Positions 26,419 through 34,685 of a stretch of DNA of 64,000 bases are shown piece after piece (position 1 is the first letter of the stretch; each line of letters begins with the position of its first letter). The DNA lies in contig CADCTC010000170.1 in NCBI GenBank assembly GCA_902805635.1, positions 26,499-90,498 on the forward strand, read 5' to 3'. Origin of the DNA: an uncultured Chloroflexota bacterium (GTDB taxonomy: Bacteria > Chloroflexota > UBA11872 > UBA12225). The notes under the pieces were generated by a model. The model made no database searches and was not told where the DNA came from. It saw nothing but the letters and a program-made list of their open reading frames with translations. The position numbers were made by a program, and so were the translations under genes.

Positions 26419-26452
26419 GTGTACTGCTGCGTCATGTCCCGGTCCAGACCGG

Positions 26453-26659
26453 CTAGGCCGGCTGGACGTTGATGGCGCGCTCGCCGCGGCCGCGCGTGTC
26501 CTGACTCGTGTCGTAGCTGACTGTCTGCCCCTCGGTCAGGTTGTCATAAGGCGTGTTGCCCGTGACACCGCTGGCGTGGAAGAAGATCTCGGTGCCATTC
26601 TCGGCCCGGATGAAGCCGAAGCCCCGGTCCCGAACGAGACGGACGATGGAACCCTGCAT
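26453..26659 (-). CDS. csp: Cold-shock domain protein
   Basis: A 68-aa single cold-shock domain. RNP1 is GFGFI (13-17) and RNP2 is IFFHAS (25-30). These bind single-stranded RNA or DNA and melt RNA secondary structure. The ATG at 26659 has GGAAAGG seven nt upstream; the long in-frame extension to 27220 is spurious. A strong terminator follows, so it is monocistronic. The 316 nt before the start may include a long 5' leader, as is common for csp mRNAs. Confidence 0.95.
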   Translation of the reverse strand: MQGSIVRLVRDRGFGFIRAENGTEIFFHASGVTGNTPYDNLTEGQTVSYDTSQDTRGRGERAINVQPA

Positions 26660-26975
26660 GTGTGTGCCTTTCCAGTGCAATTGATCCGACAGCCTGTGCG
26701 CCACCGGACCTGCGGACTGGACCTGGCACCCCCTGGCGCGCGGAGCGCCGGGGCAGCAGGGAGAACCGAACACCGGAGAAGACGTGCTGACGACTGCAAA
26801 CCACTTCGCGGCGTGGCCGCCCGCCGGCTTCAAGAGAACAGCAAGTGCTTCCGTCTGCCCCCCAACTCTACCAGACAGGGCGGCCCGATTCCCAGGGAAG
26901 CCTATCTGGACAAGGCCGCCGCACAAGCCGCCGGATTCACGGCGAAACGGGTACGATCTAGCGACCCGCCGCGCT
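26660..26975. other. Divergent intergenic region between csp and the GAF kinase
   Basis: 316 nt without a supported gene. It must hold the leftward csp promoter and leader and the rightward kinase promoter. A TACGAT hexamer at 26952-26957 is a possible -10 for the kinase gene. I see no clear hairpin array or operator. Confidence 0.4.
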
Positions 26976-28244
26976 ATGACAGAAGGGACACAAGACCGCC
27001 TGCTGGACGTGCTACAGCGGCTCATGGCAATCGAGGCATTGGAGCTGAGCGGCGCGCTGACGGCGGCCAGCGACATGGTGAACGCTGCCTTCTCCGCCGA
27101 CAAGACCGACGCCTTCTTCCTCGACCCCAAGACGCAGACGCTGGTGGCGCTTGGAACGAGCGAAACGCCGATGGGAAACCTCCAACGGTCTCTGGGACTG
27201 CACGTGCTCCCCGTTGCCAACGGGGGACGGACGGTGGAATGCTTCCTGACCGGCGAGCCCTACTTCACGGCACACGCCGACCAGGACCCCGGCGTCCTCA
27301 AGGGAATCAAGGAAGCACTCGGCGTGCGCACCATGGTGGCCGCCCCCATCGAAGTAGCTGGCGAACGCCGCGGCGTGCTGGTGCTGTGCTCCGCCACGCC
27401 GGCCTTCTGGGACGAGGGCGTAGTGGATTTTGTGCGCACGGTTGCCGGCTGGGTGGGTATGGTGGCGCACCGTACAGAGCTGGTGGAGCGGGTCACCGCC
27501 GGAGCCGCCGAGCAGGCCCGCCAGGTCGCCGCCGAAGAGCTAGTGACGGTGCTGGCGCACGACGTGCGCAACCTGCTCACACCGGTGCGGGGACGCGTGC
27601 AGATGCTGCTGCGCACCGCGCGGCGCGATGGCCGCGAGGCCGACGTGGCTAACGCCCTGGCGGCGATAGAGCACGCCGATCGGGTGCAGCACCTGGCGTC
27701 GGAGCTGCTGGACGTAGCGCGGCTGGACGAGGGGACTTTCGCCATCGCCCGCCAGGACGTGGACCTGGTGGCGCTGGCGCGCCAGGTGGCGGCTCTGGGT
27801 ACCGAAGAAAACGAGGTGCGCATCGAGACGCCGGGTGGCGAGCCGGAGGTGCGCGTGCGCGCCGACCCCGACCGCGTGCGCCAGGCGCTGGAGAACCTGG
27901 TGGGCAACGCGCTGCGCGTCTCGCCGCCCGGCTCGCCCATAATCGTGCGCGTCGAACGTAAGTCTGCGGCCACGCAGGTTCCGCCCACGGCAGGCAGGGT
28001 CACCGGCGCGAACCAGGTCGCCACCGTCTCGGTCATCGACGCCGGCCCCGGCATCTCGCCTGAGGTGCTGCCCCGCCTGTTCCGGCGCTTCGGCCGTGGC
28101 CCCGGATCGAGCGGCCTCGGCCTGGGGCTCTACATCGTGCGCCGCGTCGCGGAAGCGCACGGTGGATCGGTCACCGCCGACTCCACGCCTGGCCTGGGCG
28201 CCCGCTTCGTCCTCACAGTGCCGCTGACCGCGCCCGTCGAGTAG
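26976..28244 (+). CDS. GAF-domain histidine kinase (soluble)
   Basis: A 422-aa sensor kinase without membrane segments. A GAF domain (~25-165, ending TVAGWVGMVAHR) precedes a HisKA dimerisation domain with H195 in VLAHDVRNLLTP. An HATPase domain follows with the N-box ENLVGNAL, G1 DAGPGI and G2 GSSGLGLGLYIV. All ATP-binding boxes are present, so it should be active. It would sense a cytoplasmic small-molecule or redox signal. No response regulator is adjacent. The ATG at 26976 is chosen; the 64-codon extension upstream is poor in protein-like composition. Confidence 0.88.
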   Translation: MTEGTQDRLLDVLQRLMAIEALELSGALTAASDMVNAAFSADKTDAFFLDPKTQTLVALGTSETPMGNLQRSLGLHVLPVANGGRTVECFLTGEPYFTAHADQDPGVLKGIKEALGVRTMVAAPIEVAGERRGVLVLCSATPAFWDEGVVDFVRTVAGWVGMVAHRTELVERVTAGAAEQARQVAAEELVTVLAHDVRNLLTPVRGRVQMLLRTARRDGREADVANALAAIEHADRVQHLASELLDVARLDEGTFAIARQDVDLVALARQVAALGTEENEVRIETPGGEPEVRVRADPDRVRQALENLVGNALRVSPPGSPIIVRVERKSAATQVPPTAGRVTGANQVATVSVIDAGPGISPEVLPRLFRRFGRGPGSSGLGLGLYIVRRVAEAHGGSVTADSTPGLGARFVLTVPLTAPVE

Positions 28245-28298
28245 TCGCCTGTCTGCGGCGGCACGCACTATGCGTGCGGAGGGCGGATCGAAACGGAC

Positions 28299-29699
28299 AT
28301 GGCACCCTCTTCCGCGGCCGCCGCGGTGGGGTCGGCAAGCGCCGGCCGGCCGCACACCATCCCACACGGCGGCGCGCCGCCCGGCGTGAGTCCCGGCGAC
28401 GGGGCCGAGGGCGGTGAGGGCGCCAAGCCGCGCGGGCTGGCGCAGCGGGCGCGGCTTGCATTGAAACTGCTGGGCCCCGGCGTCATCAGCGGCGCGTCCA
28501 ATGACGACCCGTCGGCAATCGGCACGTACGCGCAGGCCGGCGCGGCGTTCGGCTTTGCCACACTGTGGGTGGCGCCGGTGGCGCTGCCGATGATGGCCAC
28601 GGCGCAGTTCATCGCCGCTAAGATCGGCATGGTCAGCGGCGTGGGGCTGGCCGGCGTGCTGCGCCAGCACTACTCACGCTGGCTGCTCTACCCTGTGGTG
28701 CTGGCGCTGGTGGTGGCCAACACCATCAACGCCGGCGCCGACCTTGGCGCCATCGCCGCCGGGCTCAACTTGCTCATCCCCATCCCCACCCAGGTGCTGG
28801 TGGTGCCGGTCACGCTGGGCATCCTGGCGGTGCAGGTGTGGGGCTCCTACCGGCTGATCGCCACCGTCTTCAAGTGGATCACGCTGGTCCTGTTTTCTTA
28901 CGTGGCAGCAGGACTGCTGGCCAAGCCAGACCTGCGCGAGGTGCTGCTCGCCACGGTGGTGCCGTCCTTCCCGCGCGACGGCGCGTTCCTCTCCACGCTG
29001 GTGGCCATGATCGGCACCACGCTCTCGCCCTACCTGCACTTCTGGCAGGCCAGTCAGCAGGTGGAAGAAGAGGTGAGTAAGGGACGGGTGCACCTCTGGC
29101 AGCGCCGGGGCGCTACTAAGAAGGAGGTAGCACACGCGGCTATCGACGTGCGCGCGGGCATGTTCTTCGCCAGCCTGGTGATGTACTTCATCCTGCTGTC
29201 CACCGCCGCCACGCTGTTCAAAGCGGGCCAACACGAGGTAGCCACCGCCGCCGACGCCGCCAAGGCGCTCCAGCCGCTGGCCGGAGACGCCGCCACCGCG
29301 CTCTTCGCCATCGGCATGATTGGCGCGGGCATGCTGGCCGTGCCGGTGCTCACTACCGGCGCCGCCTACGCGCTGGCTGAGGCGGCCGGCTGGCGCTACG
29401 GCCTGAACGAGGAGCCCAAGGACGCCAAGCAGTTCTATGCCACCATCGCCGCGCTGACGCTGGTGGGCATGGCGCTGAACTTTGCCGGCATCAACCCCAT
29501 TGCGGCGCTGGTGTGGGCCGCCGTTATCAACGGCCTGTTAGCCCCCGTACTGCTCGTGGTACTGCTGGTGGTGTCCAACAACCGCGCCGTGATGGGCAGC
29601 CGCGCCAACGGCAAGCGCACCAACGCGCTCGGCGTGCTCACCGCGCTGACGGCCACCGCGGCGGCGCTGGGCCTGCTGGTGACCTTTCTGCGCGGCTGA
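28299..29699 (+). CDS. Nramp-family metal-ion transporter (non-canonical motifs)
   Basis: A 466-aa integral membrane protein with about 11 hydrophobic segments and a ~45-residue Gly/Pro-rich N-terminal tail. LGPGVISGASNDDPSAIGTY is the Nramp TM1 region. The hallmark DPGN metal-binding turn reads DPSA, and the TM6 MPH motif reads SPY (TTLSPYLHFWQ). It therefore belongs to a divergent Nramp clade whose ion may not be Mn(II) or Fe(II). It opens the metal-handling block but is 152 nt upstream of the DUF4331 genes, with no shared-operon evidence. Confidence 0.85.
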   Translation: MAPSSAAAAVGSASAGRPHTIPHGGAPPGVSPGDGAEGGEGAKPRGLAQRARLALKLLGPGVISGASNDDPSAIGTYAQAGAAFGFATLWVAPVALPMMATAQFIAAKIGMVSGVGLAGVLRQHYSRWLLYPVVLALVVANTINAGADLGAIAAGLNLLIPIPTQVLVVPVTLGILAVQVWGSYRLIATVFKWITLVLFSYVAAGLLAKPDLREVLLATVVPSFPRDGAFLSTLVAMIGTTLSPYLHFWQASQQVEEEVSKGRVHLWQRRGATKKEVAHAAIDVRAGMFFASLVMYFILLSTAATLFKAGQHEVATAADAAKALQPLAGDAATALFAIGMIGAGMLAVPVLTTGAAYALAEAAGWRYGLNEEPKDAKQFYATIAALTLVGMALNFAGINPIAALVWAAVINGLLAPVLLVVLLVVSNNRAVMGSRANGKRTNALGVLTALTATAAALGLLVTFLRG

Positions 29700-29851
29700 C
29701 GCCCCGACTTTCTGGCGTCGCCGCGGTGTCATACGACCAAGACGGCACGCGCGGCGTACATGCCCTCTGACGGTGCGGCCGCGTTATGTGGCTGGCCAGC
29801 GAGTGACGCACGGTCGCTCTGGCGGCACCGATATAGAAGGAGGAACGCAGC

Positions 29852-31498
29852 ATGCGTGGAAAACGCCCCTCGATGGGGCAAACGCTGGCCGGGCTCACGG
29901 CCGCCGTCACTCTGCCAGCCACCGCGCTCGCGATGGCTCTGGCGCCATCGGCCCCCATGGTCGATGCGTCGAGCCACCGCGAAGCACCGATGATTGCAGA
30001 TGACCCGGCGGCGGATGGTACAGACGTCTATGCCTTTACCAGCCCGGAGAACAACGGCACTGTCACGCTGATCTACAACGTGTGGCCGTTCGAGGATCCC
30101 TTCGCGGGCCCGAACTTCTACCGGTTTGACGAGAACGTCCAGTACTCGATCAAAGTGGATAACAACGGAGACAACAATCAGGACATCTCGTTCGACTTCC
30201 GGTTCCGTACGGAGATCCGCAACCCGAGGACGTTCCTGTACAACACCGGTCCCGTCACGTCCATCGACGATCCTGACCTGAACGTGCGCCAGTTCTACAC
30301 GGTTACCCGCGTAGACGGCAGCGGCAGCCGGGAGATGATCAAGGACGCGCCAGTCCCTCCGGTGAACATCGGTCCCAAGTCCACCCCTAACTACCCCGAG
30401 GTGGCGGCGCAGGGTATCCGGCCAATCGCGAACGGGGGCCAGGTCTTTGCTGGCCAGCGCGCCGACCCGTTCTTCGTGGACATCGCGTCCATCGTAGACT
30501 TGCTGACCATTCGCAAGCTGCCCGGCAACATGGGTGGCGGCGTGAATGCGCTCAACGGCAAGAACGTCCAGACCATCGCGCTGCAAGTGCCTATCACCCA
30601 GCTTTCGGGTGACGGTCAGGCGGTCACTGGCCTGGACTCCCCTAACGCCGTGATCGGCGTGTGGGCTACCTCCAGCCGCCAGAAGACTACCGTGCTGAGC
30701 CCCGGCTCAATGCAGTCCTCTGGCGAGTGGGTGCAGATCTCCCGCCTGGGCAACCCACTGGTGAACGAGGTCGTCATCCCCATTGGGACCAAGGACGCCT
30801 TCAACGCCATCAGTCCTAGCCAGGACGTGGCGGCCGGCGCACTGCCGCTGGTGCAGGACCCGGAGCCGGCGCGTCTGCTCAAGGCGCTCTACAACATCCA
30901 GGTGCCACCCGCACCGCGTGACGACCTGGTGGCGGTCTTCTTGACCGGCATTCCTGGCTCGGTACTCGGCCTGCCCGGCGCCACGGCGCCCATGAACGTG
31001 CCTGCGGGCGCCTCGACGGCCAGCGAGATGCTGCGCCTGAACATGGCGACCCCGTCCACGCCCATCGGGCAGCTCAAGTCACGCCTCGGCGCGCTGGGCG
31101 GCGACATCGCCGGCTTCCCCAACGGCCGCCGGCTCGAAGACGACGTGGTGGACATCGCCCTCCAGGCGGTAGCCGGCGCGACGTACCCGCTGACCCACCC
31201 TGAGTTCACCCCCGACCCGCTGGCATCCCAGCTGGGAGACGGTGTGGACGTTGGGGACGCACCGCTGATGGGCGCCTTCCCGTACGTCGCTATCCCGCAT
31301 CGTGGGTTCGATATCTCGCAGGCTGGACGTGGCGCGTTCATGTTCATCCGCTGCCGCTCGAGCGTGTACTTCCTGAACGGCGACAACTCTATCGGAGACA
31401 TGGTGTCCGATCCTGCCCAGATTGGCACCTCGCCCATCTTCCAGCAGAGCGCCACGGTATCCGCCGAAACCATCACCGCACTGTGCGGTGGCAAGTAG
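29852..31498 (+). CDS. DUF4331 exported protein, copy 1
   Basis: A 548-aa protein with a signal peptide (basic start, hydrophobic stretch to about residue 40), then the DUF4331 hallmark ASSHREAPMIADDP and GTDVYAF. Repeated beta-strand-rich segments follow (NNGDNNQDISFDFRFRTE, GQVFAGQRADPFFVD, GRRLEDDVVDIALQ). AGAAGGAGG precedes the ATG. DUF4331 has no established function; Asp/Asn-rich loops such as DNNGDNNQD could bind Ca(II). It is followed 15 nt later by its paralogue, so the two are co-transcribed. Confidence 0.9.
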   Translation: MRGKRPSMGQTLAGLTAAVTLPATALAMALAPSAPMVDASSHREAPMIADDPAADGTDVYAFTSPENNGTVTLIYNVWPFEDPFAGPNFYRFDENVQYSIKVDNNGDNNQDISFDFRFRTEIRNPRTFLYNTGPVTSIDDPDLNVRQFYTVTRVDGSGSREMIKDAPVPPVNIGPKSTPNYPEVAAQGIRPIANGGQVFAGQRADPFFVDIASIVDLLTIRKLPGNMGGGVNALNGKNVQTIALQVPITQLSGDGQAVTGLDSPNAVIGVWATSSRQKTTVLSPGSMQSSGEWVQISRLGNPLVNEVVIPIGTKDAFNAISPSQDVAAGALPLVQDPEPARLLKALYNIQVPPAPRDDLVAVFLTGIPGSVLGLPGATAPMNVPAGASTASEMLRLNMATPSTPIGQLKSRLGALGGDIAGFPNGRRLEDDVVDIALQAVAGATYPLTHPEFTPDPLASQLGDGVDVGDAPLMGAFPYVAIPHRGFDISQAGRGAFMFIRCRSSVYFLNGDNSIGDMVSDPAQIGTSPIFQQSATVSAETITALCGGK

Positions 31499-31525
31499 CC
31501 CAATGACTCAAGAATGGAGAAGCGC

Positions 31526-33175
31526 ATGACCAGACTGCACGTCGGTCGGGCACTTGCCGGCATTAGTGCCGCGATTGCCCTACCCGCGGCGGCCTTCTCG
31601 CTGGCGCTGGCGCCCACGGCCCCCCTGGCCGACGCGTCCAGCCACCGAGAGGCGCCCATGATCGCACACGATCCGTCCGCAGACGGCACGGACCTGTACG
31701 CCTTCCCAAGCCCTGGGAACCCCGGGACGATTACCTTCGTCTACAACGTCTGGCCGTTAGAAGACCCGTTCGCGGGACCAAACTTCTTCAAGTTTGACGA
31801 CAACGTCTTGTATGCCGTGAACGTCGATAACAACGGCGACAACAAGCCGGACCTCAGCTACGAGTTCCGGTTCCGCACCGAGTACCGCAACCCCAAGACG
31901 TTCCTCTACAACACTGGCCCGGTCACGTCGCTGGACGACGAGGACCTCAATCTGCGGCAGTTCTACACCGTCACGCGGGTGCAGACGAACAACGGCCAGC
32001 GCGCGGAGCTCGCTAAGGACGTCCCCGTCCCACCGGTCCACATCGGACCGAAGTCCACCCCCAACTACTCGGCGCTCGCCAACGCGGCCGTCAAGCCGCT
32101 GGCTCGCGGTGGCCAGGTATTCGCCGGCCAGCGCGCCGATCCTTTCTTCGTGGACCTGAGCTCGCTGTTTGACCTGCTGACCATCCGCAAGCTGCCCGGC
32201 AACGCCGGCGGCGGCGTGGACAGTCTGGAGGGCAAGAACGTTCAGTCGATCGTCTTCCAGGTTCCTGTCAAGGAGCTGACTGCGGACGCCGTGGACGTGG
32301 CCGGGCTGGGCTCACCCAACGCCGTCATCGGCACATGGGCGACCTCCAGCCGCCAGAAGACCCGCGTGCTTGGCGCCGGCACTAGCAGTGCCTCCGGCGA
32401 GTGGGTGCAGGTTTCCCGTCTGGGCAACCCGCTGGTGAACGAGGTCATCATCCCGCTGGGCCTGAAGGACGCCTTCAACGGCCTCAAGCCCGAGGACGAC
32501 GTCAAGGCCGGCGCACTGCCGCTGGTGCAGCGTCCCGAGCCCGAGCGGCTGCTCAACCAGCTGTACGGTCTGAAGACGCCCGGCAAGGACCGTTCTGACC
32601 TGGTCGCCATCTTCCTCACCGGCGTCCCCGGCTCAGTCCTCGGGCTGCCCGGCGCCACCGCTCCCATGAACGTCCCCGCGGGCTCCGCGACCGCCAGCGA
32701 GATGCTTCGTCTCAACCTGGCCACCCCCGCAACGCCCATCGGGCAGCTCAAGTCACGCCTGGGCGTGGTCGGCGGCGACATCGCCGGCTTCCCCAATGGC
32801 CGCCGGCTCGAGGATGACGTGGTGGACATCGCCCTCCAGGCAGTGGCCGGCGTCACCTTCCCGCTAGTGGACAAGACCTTCACGCCCGATCCGCTGGCCG
32901 GCCAGCTGGGCGATGGGGTAAACGCTCCCAGTTCGCCGCTGCTCACCGGGTTCCCGTTCGTGGGCATCCCGCACCGCGGGTTCGACTACAACACGGCCGC
33001 CACGGAAGAGCTCATCCGCTGCGGCCAGGGCGGTATCTTCCGCCTGAACCCCGATCAGACGCTGAACACGCAGATCACCAATCCGGCGGATATCGGTGGC
33101 ATGTCCATTCTGACTGCCAGCGCCAGCTTCCCCGAGGAAGCCATCCGCCGCATCTGCGGCACCCAGTTCAAGTAG
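31526..33175 (+). CDS. DUF4331 exported protein, copy 2
   Basis: A 549-aa paralogue of the preceding gene, with the same signal-peptide plan, ASSHREAPMIAHDP start and shared blocks across the whole length (GQVFAGQRADPFFVDL, LTIRKLPGN, PLGLKDAFN, SRLGVVGGDIAGFPNGRRLEDD). The ATG at 31526 with GGAGAAGC upstream is preferred to ATG 31514. C-terminal regions differ most, both ending in a Cys-containing segment (IRRICG versus ITALCG). A 12-bp hairpin follows. The role is unknown; context suggests a cell-surface or periplasm-like function linked to metals. Confidence 0.9.
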   Translation: MTRLHVGRALAGISAAIALPAAAFSLALAPTAPLADASSHREAPMIAHDPSADGTDLYAFPSPGNPGTITFVYNVWPLEDPFAGPNFFKFDDNVLYAVNVDNNGDNKPDLSYEFRFRTEYRNPKTFLYNTGPVTSLDDEDLNLRQFYTVTRVQTNNGQRAELAKDVPVPPVHIGPKSTPNYSALANAAVKPLARGGQVFAGQRADPFFVDLSSLFDLLTIRKLPGNAGGGVDSLEGKNVQSIVFQVPVKELTADAVDVAGLGSPNAVIGTWATSSRQKTRVLGAGTSSASGEWVQVSRLGNPLVNEVIIPLGLKDAFNGLKPEDDVKAGALPLVQRPEPERLLNQLYGLKTPGKDRSDLVAIFLTGVPGSVLGLPGATAPMNVPAGSATASEMLRLNLATPATPIGQLKSRLGVVGGDIAGFPNGRRLEDDVVDIALQAVAGVTFPLVDKTFTPDPLAGQLGDGVNAPSSPLLTGFPFVGIPHRGFDYNTAATEELIRCGQGGIFRLNPDQTLNTQITNPADIGGMSILTASASFPEEAIRRICGTQFK

Positions 33176-33200
33176 CGGGACTTCCCCGCTCGCACACTCA

Positions 33201-33229
33201 GCCGCCGCAGCCAAAGTGGCTGCGGCGGC
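33201..33229 (+). terminator. Hairpin after the DUF4331 pair
   Basis: Perfect 12-bp arms gccgccgcagcc and ggctgcggcggc around a 5-nt loop, then a T/C-rich stretch. Probably terminates or attenuates the DUF4331 transcript before the TPR gene; the T-run is imperfect. Confidence 0.6.
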
Positions 33230-33243
33230 GTCCTCATTCTCCT

Positions 33244-33271
33244 CAGCACTCAGCACTCAGCACTCAGCACT
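33244..33271. repeat. 7-bp tandem repeat (cagcact)x4
   Basis: Four exact copies of cagcact just upstream of the AAGGAG ribosome-binding site of the TPR gene. Copy-number change could alter spacing in the leader. Too short to be a CRISPR or VNTR of known type. Confidence 0.8.
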
Positions 33272-33293
33272 CACTCATTAAGGAGCAACTATC

Positions 33294-34685
33294 GTGGGAC
33301 GCGTGACTACCGTGGCGCTGGCCACCTCCGCCTGTGTTGGCATGCTGGCGCTCGGCATCGCCGGGACACAGCACGCTCCGGCACTCGCAGAGCGTCTGCA
33401 GCAGGTGCAGGTCGGCCCATTCCGCGTGGGCAGCGTCCTACCGATGGCCGTGCCGGCCGCCGCGCAGCCGTTCGCCGCGGTGCAGTCGCCGTCCTGGTCC
33501 ACCACCGACGCCTTCGTGACGCAGATGCAGGACCGGCTCAAGGCCAAGCCCGACGATGCCGTGTCCTACGCGCAGCTCGGCAGTCTCTATTTGCAGAAGG
33601 CGCGCGAGACCGGCGACCCGTCCTATTACGTGAAAGCCGACGGTGCCTTGGCTAAGTCGCTGGAGCTTGCGCCCGGCAACGTGCTCGCCACGGTGGGCAT
33701 GGGCGGGCTGCACATGGCGCGCCACGAGTTCGAGGACGCCCTGGGCGCCGGGCAGCGCGCTGTCGAGCTGGCGCCCCGCAGCTACGTCGCGTACGGCTTG
33801 ATTGGCGACGCGCTGATCGAGATCGGCCGCTACGACGAGGCCATCCAGGCATTCCAGACCATGGTGGACCTGCGCCCAGACCTGACATCACTGTCGCGCG
33901 TCTCGTACGCCCGCGAACTGCACGGCGACCTGCCCGGCGCGATCGTCGCCATGCGCGAGGCCGTGGACGCGGGCGCGCCCCGCTCTGAGGGCACCAACTG
34001 GTCACGCGTCCAGCTGGGCAACCTCTACTTCCAGACCGGTGACGTAGAGAACGCCGAGCAGCAGTATCGACAGGCGCTTAACCTGCTGCCCAATTACGCG
34101 CACGCGCTGGGTGGCCTAGCCCGGCTTGAGGCGGCCAAGGGCAACCTCAAGGGCGCCATCGAGCAGTACCAGAAGATCCTCGCTGCCACTCCGCTGCCGC
34201 AGTACGTCGCCGAGCTGGGCGACACCTACCTTGCGGCGGGCGACACCGCCGCGGCGGCGAAGCAGGCGCAGCTGATGCGCGTCATCGTTCAGCTGCAGCG
34301 CGGCAGTGGCATGGACGTGGACCTGGACATGGCGCTCTTCGAGGTGGACCACGCCACCGACGCCGCCACGCTGGAAGGCTCCCTCCGCGCAGCTCGCACA
34401 CACTACGAGCGACGCCCCAGCGTCCATGCCGCCGACGTGCTCGGCTGGGCGCTGCACCGTGCCGGCCGCTCGCAGGAGGCGCTGCCCTACGCCCGCGAGG
34501 CGCTCAAGCTAGGCAGCAAGGACCCGGTGGTGCTCTACCACGCCGGCGCCATCGCCGCCGCTGCCGGTGAGCGCGCCGAAGCGCGCGGCTACCTCGAAAC
34601 CGCACTCAGCCAGAACGAGCGCTTCCACGTCCGCTTCGCCCCAGAAGCCAAGAAATTGCTCGAGCAGCTGCGGAAGGCGGTCTAG
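33294..34685 (+). CDS. Tetratricopeptide-repeat exported protein
   Basis: A 463-aa protein starting with GTG after TAAGGAG. Residues ~5-32 look like a signal peptide or anchor. About eight TPR-like helical pairs follow (for example NVLATVGMGGLHMARHEFE, YVAYGLIGDALIEIGRYDEA, WSRVQLGNLYFQTGDVENAE, HALGGLARLEAAKGNLKGA). TPR arrays hold protein complexes together; the partner here may be the DUF4331 proteins or the exporter. The stop overlaps the exporter's GTG (TAGTG), so the two are translationally coupled, which suggests they act together. Confidence 0.85.
   Translation: MGRVTTVALATSACVGMLALGIAGTQHAPALAERLQQVQVGPFRVGSVLPMAVPAAAQPFAAVQSPSWSTTDAFVTQMQDRLKAKPDDAVSYAQLGSLYLQKARETGDPSYYVKADGALAKSLELAPGNVLATVGMGGLHMARHEFEDALGAGQRAVELAPRSYVAYGLIGDALIEIGRYDEAIQAFQTMVDLRPDLTSLSRVSYARELHGDLPGAIVAMREAVDAGAPRSEGTNWSRVQLGNLYFQTGDVENAEQQYRQALNLLPNYAHALGGLARLEAAKGNLKGAIEQYQKILAATPLPQYVAELGDTYLAAGDTAAAAKQAQLMRVIVQLQRGSGMDVDLDMALFEVDHATDAATLEGSLRAARTHYERRPSVHAADVLGWALHRAGRSQEALPYAREALKLGSKDPVVLYHAGAIAAAAGERAEARGYLETALSQNERFHVRFAPEAKKLLEQLRKAV

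Noticed and set aside
25603..26472. 289-aa Ala/Thr-rich plus-strand frame
   Set aside because: Complement of the Gly-codon repeats of the zinc-ribbon gene; not a real protein.
26784..26975. 64-codon N-terminal extension of the GAF kinase
   Set aside because: Composition is not protein-like, and it would run through the csp leader region; ATG 26976 begins the helical segment before the GAF domain.
33244..33271. Tandem repeats as a CRISPR array
   Set aside because: The 7-bp unit has no spacers; no cas genes in the window.
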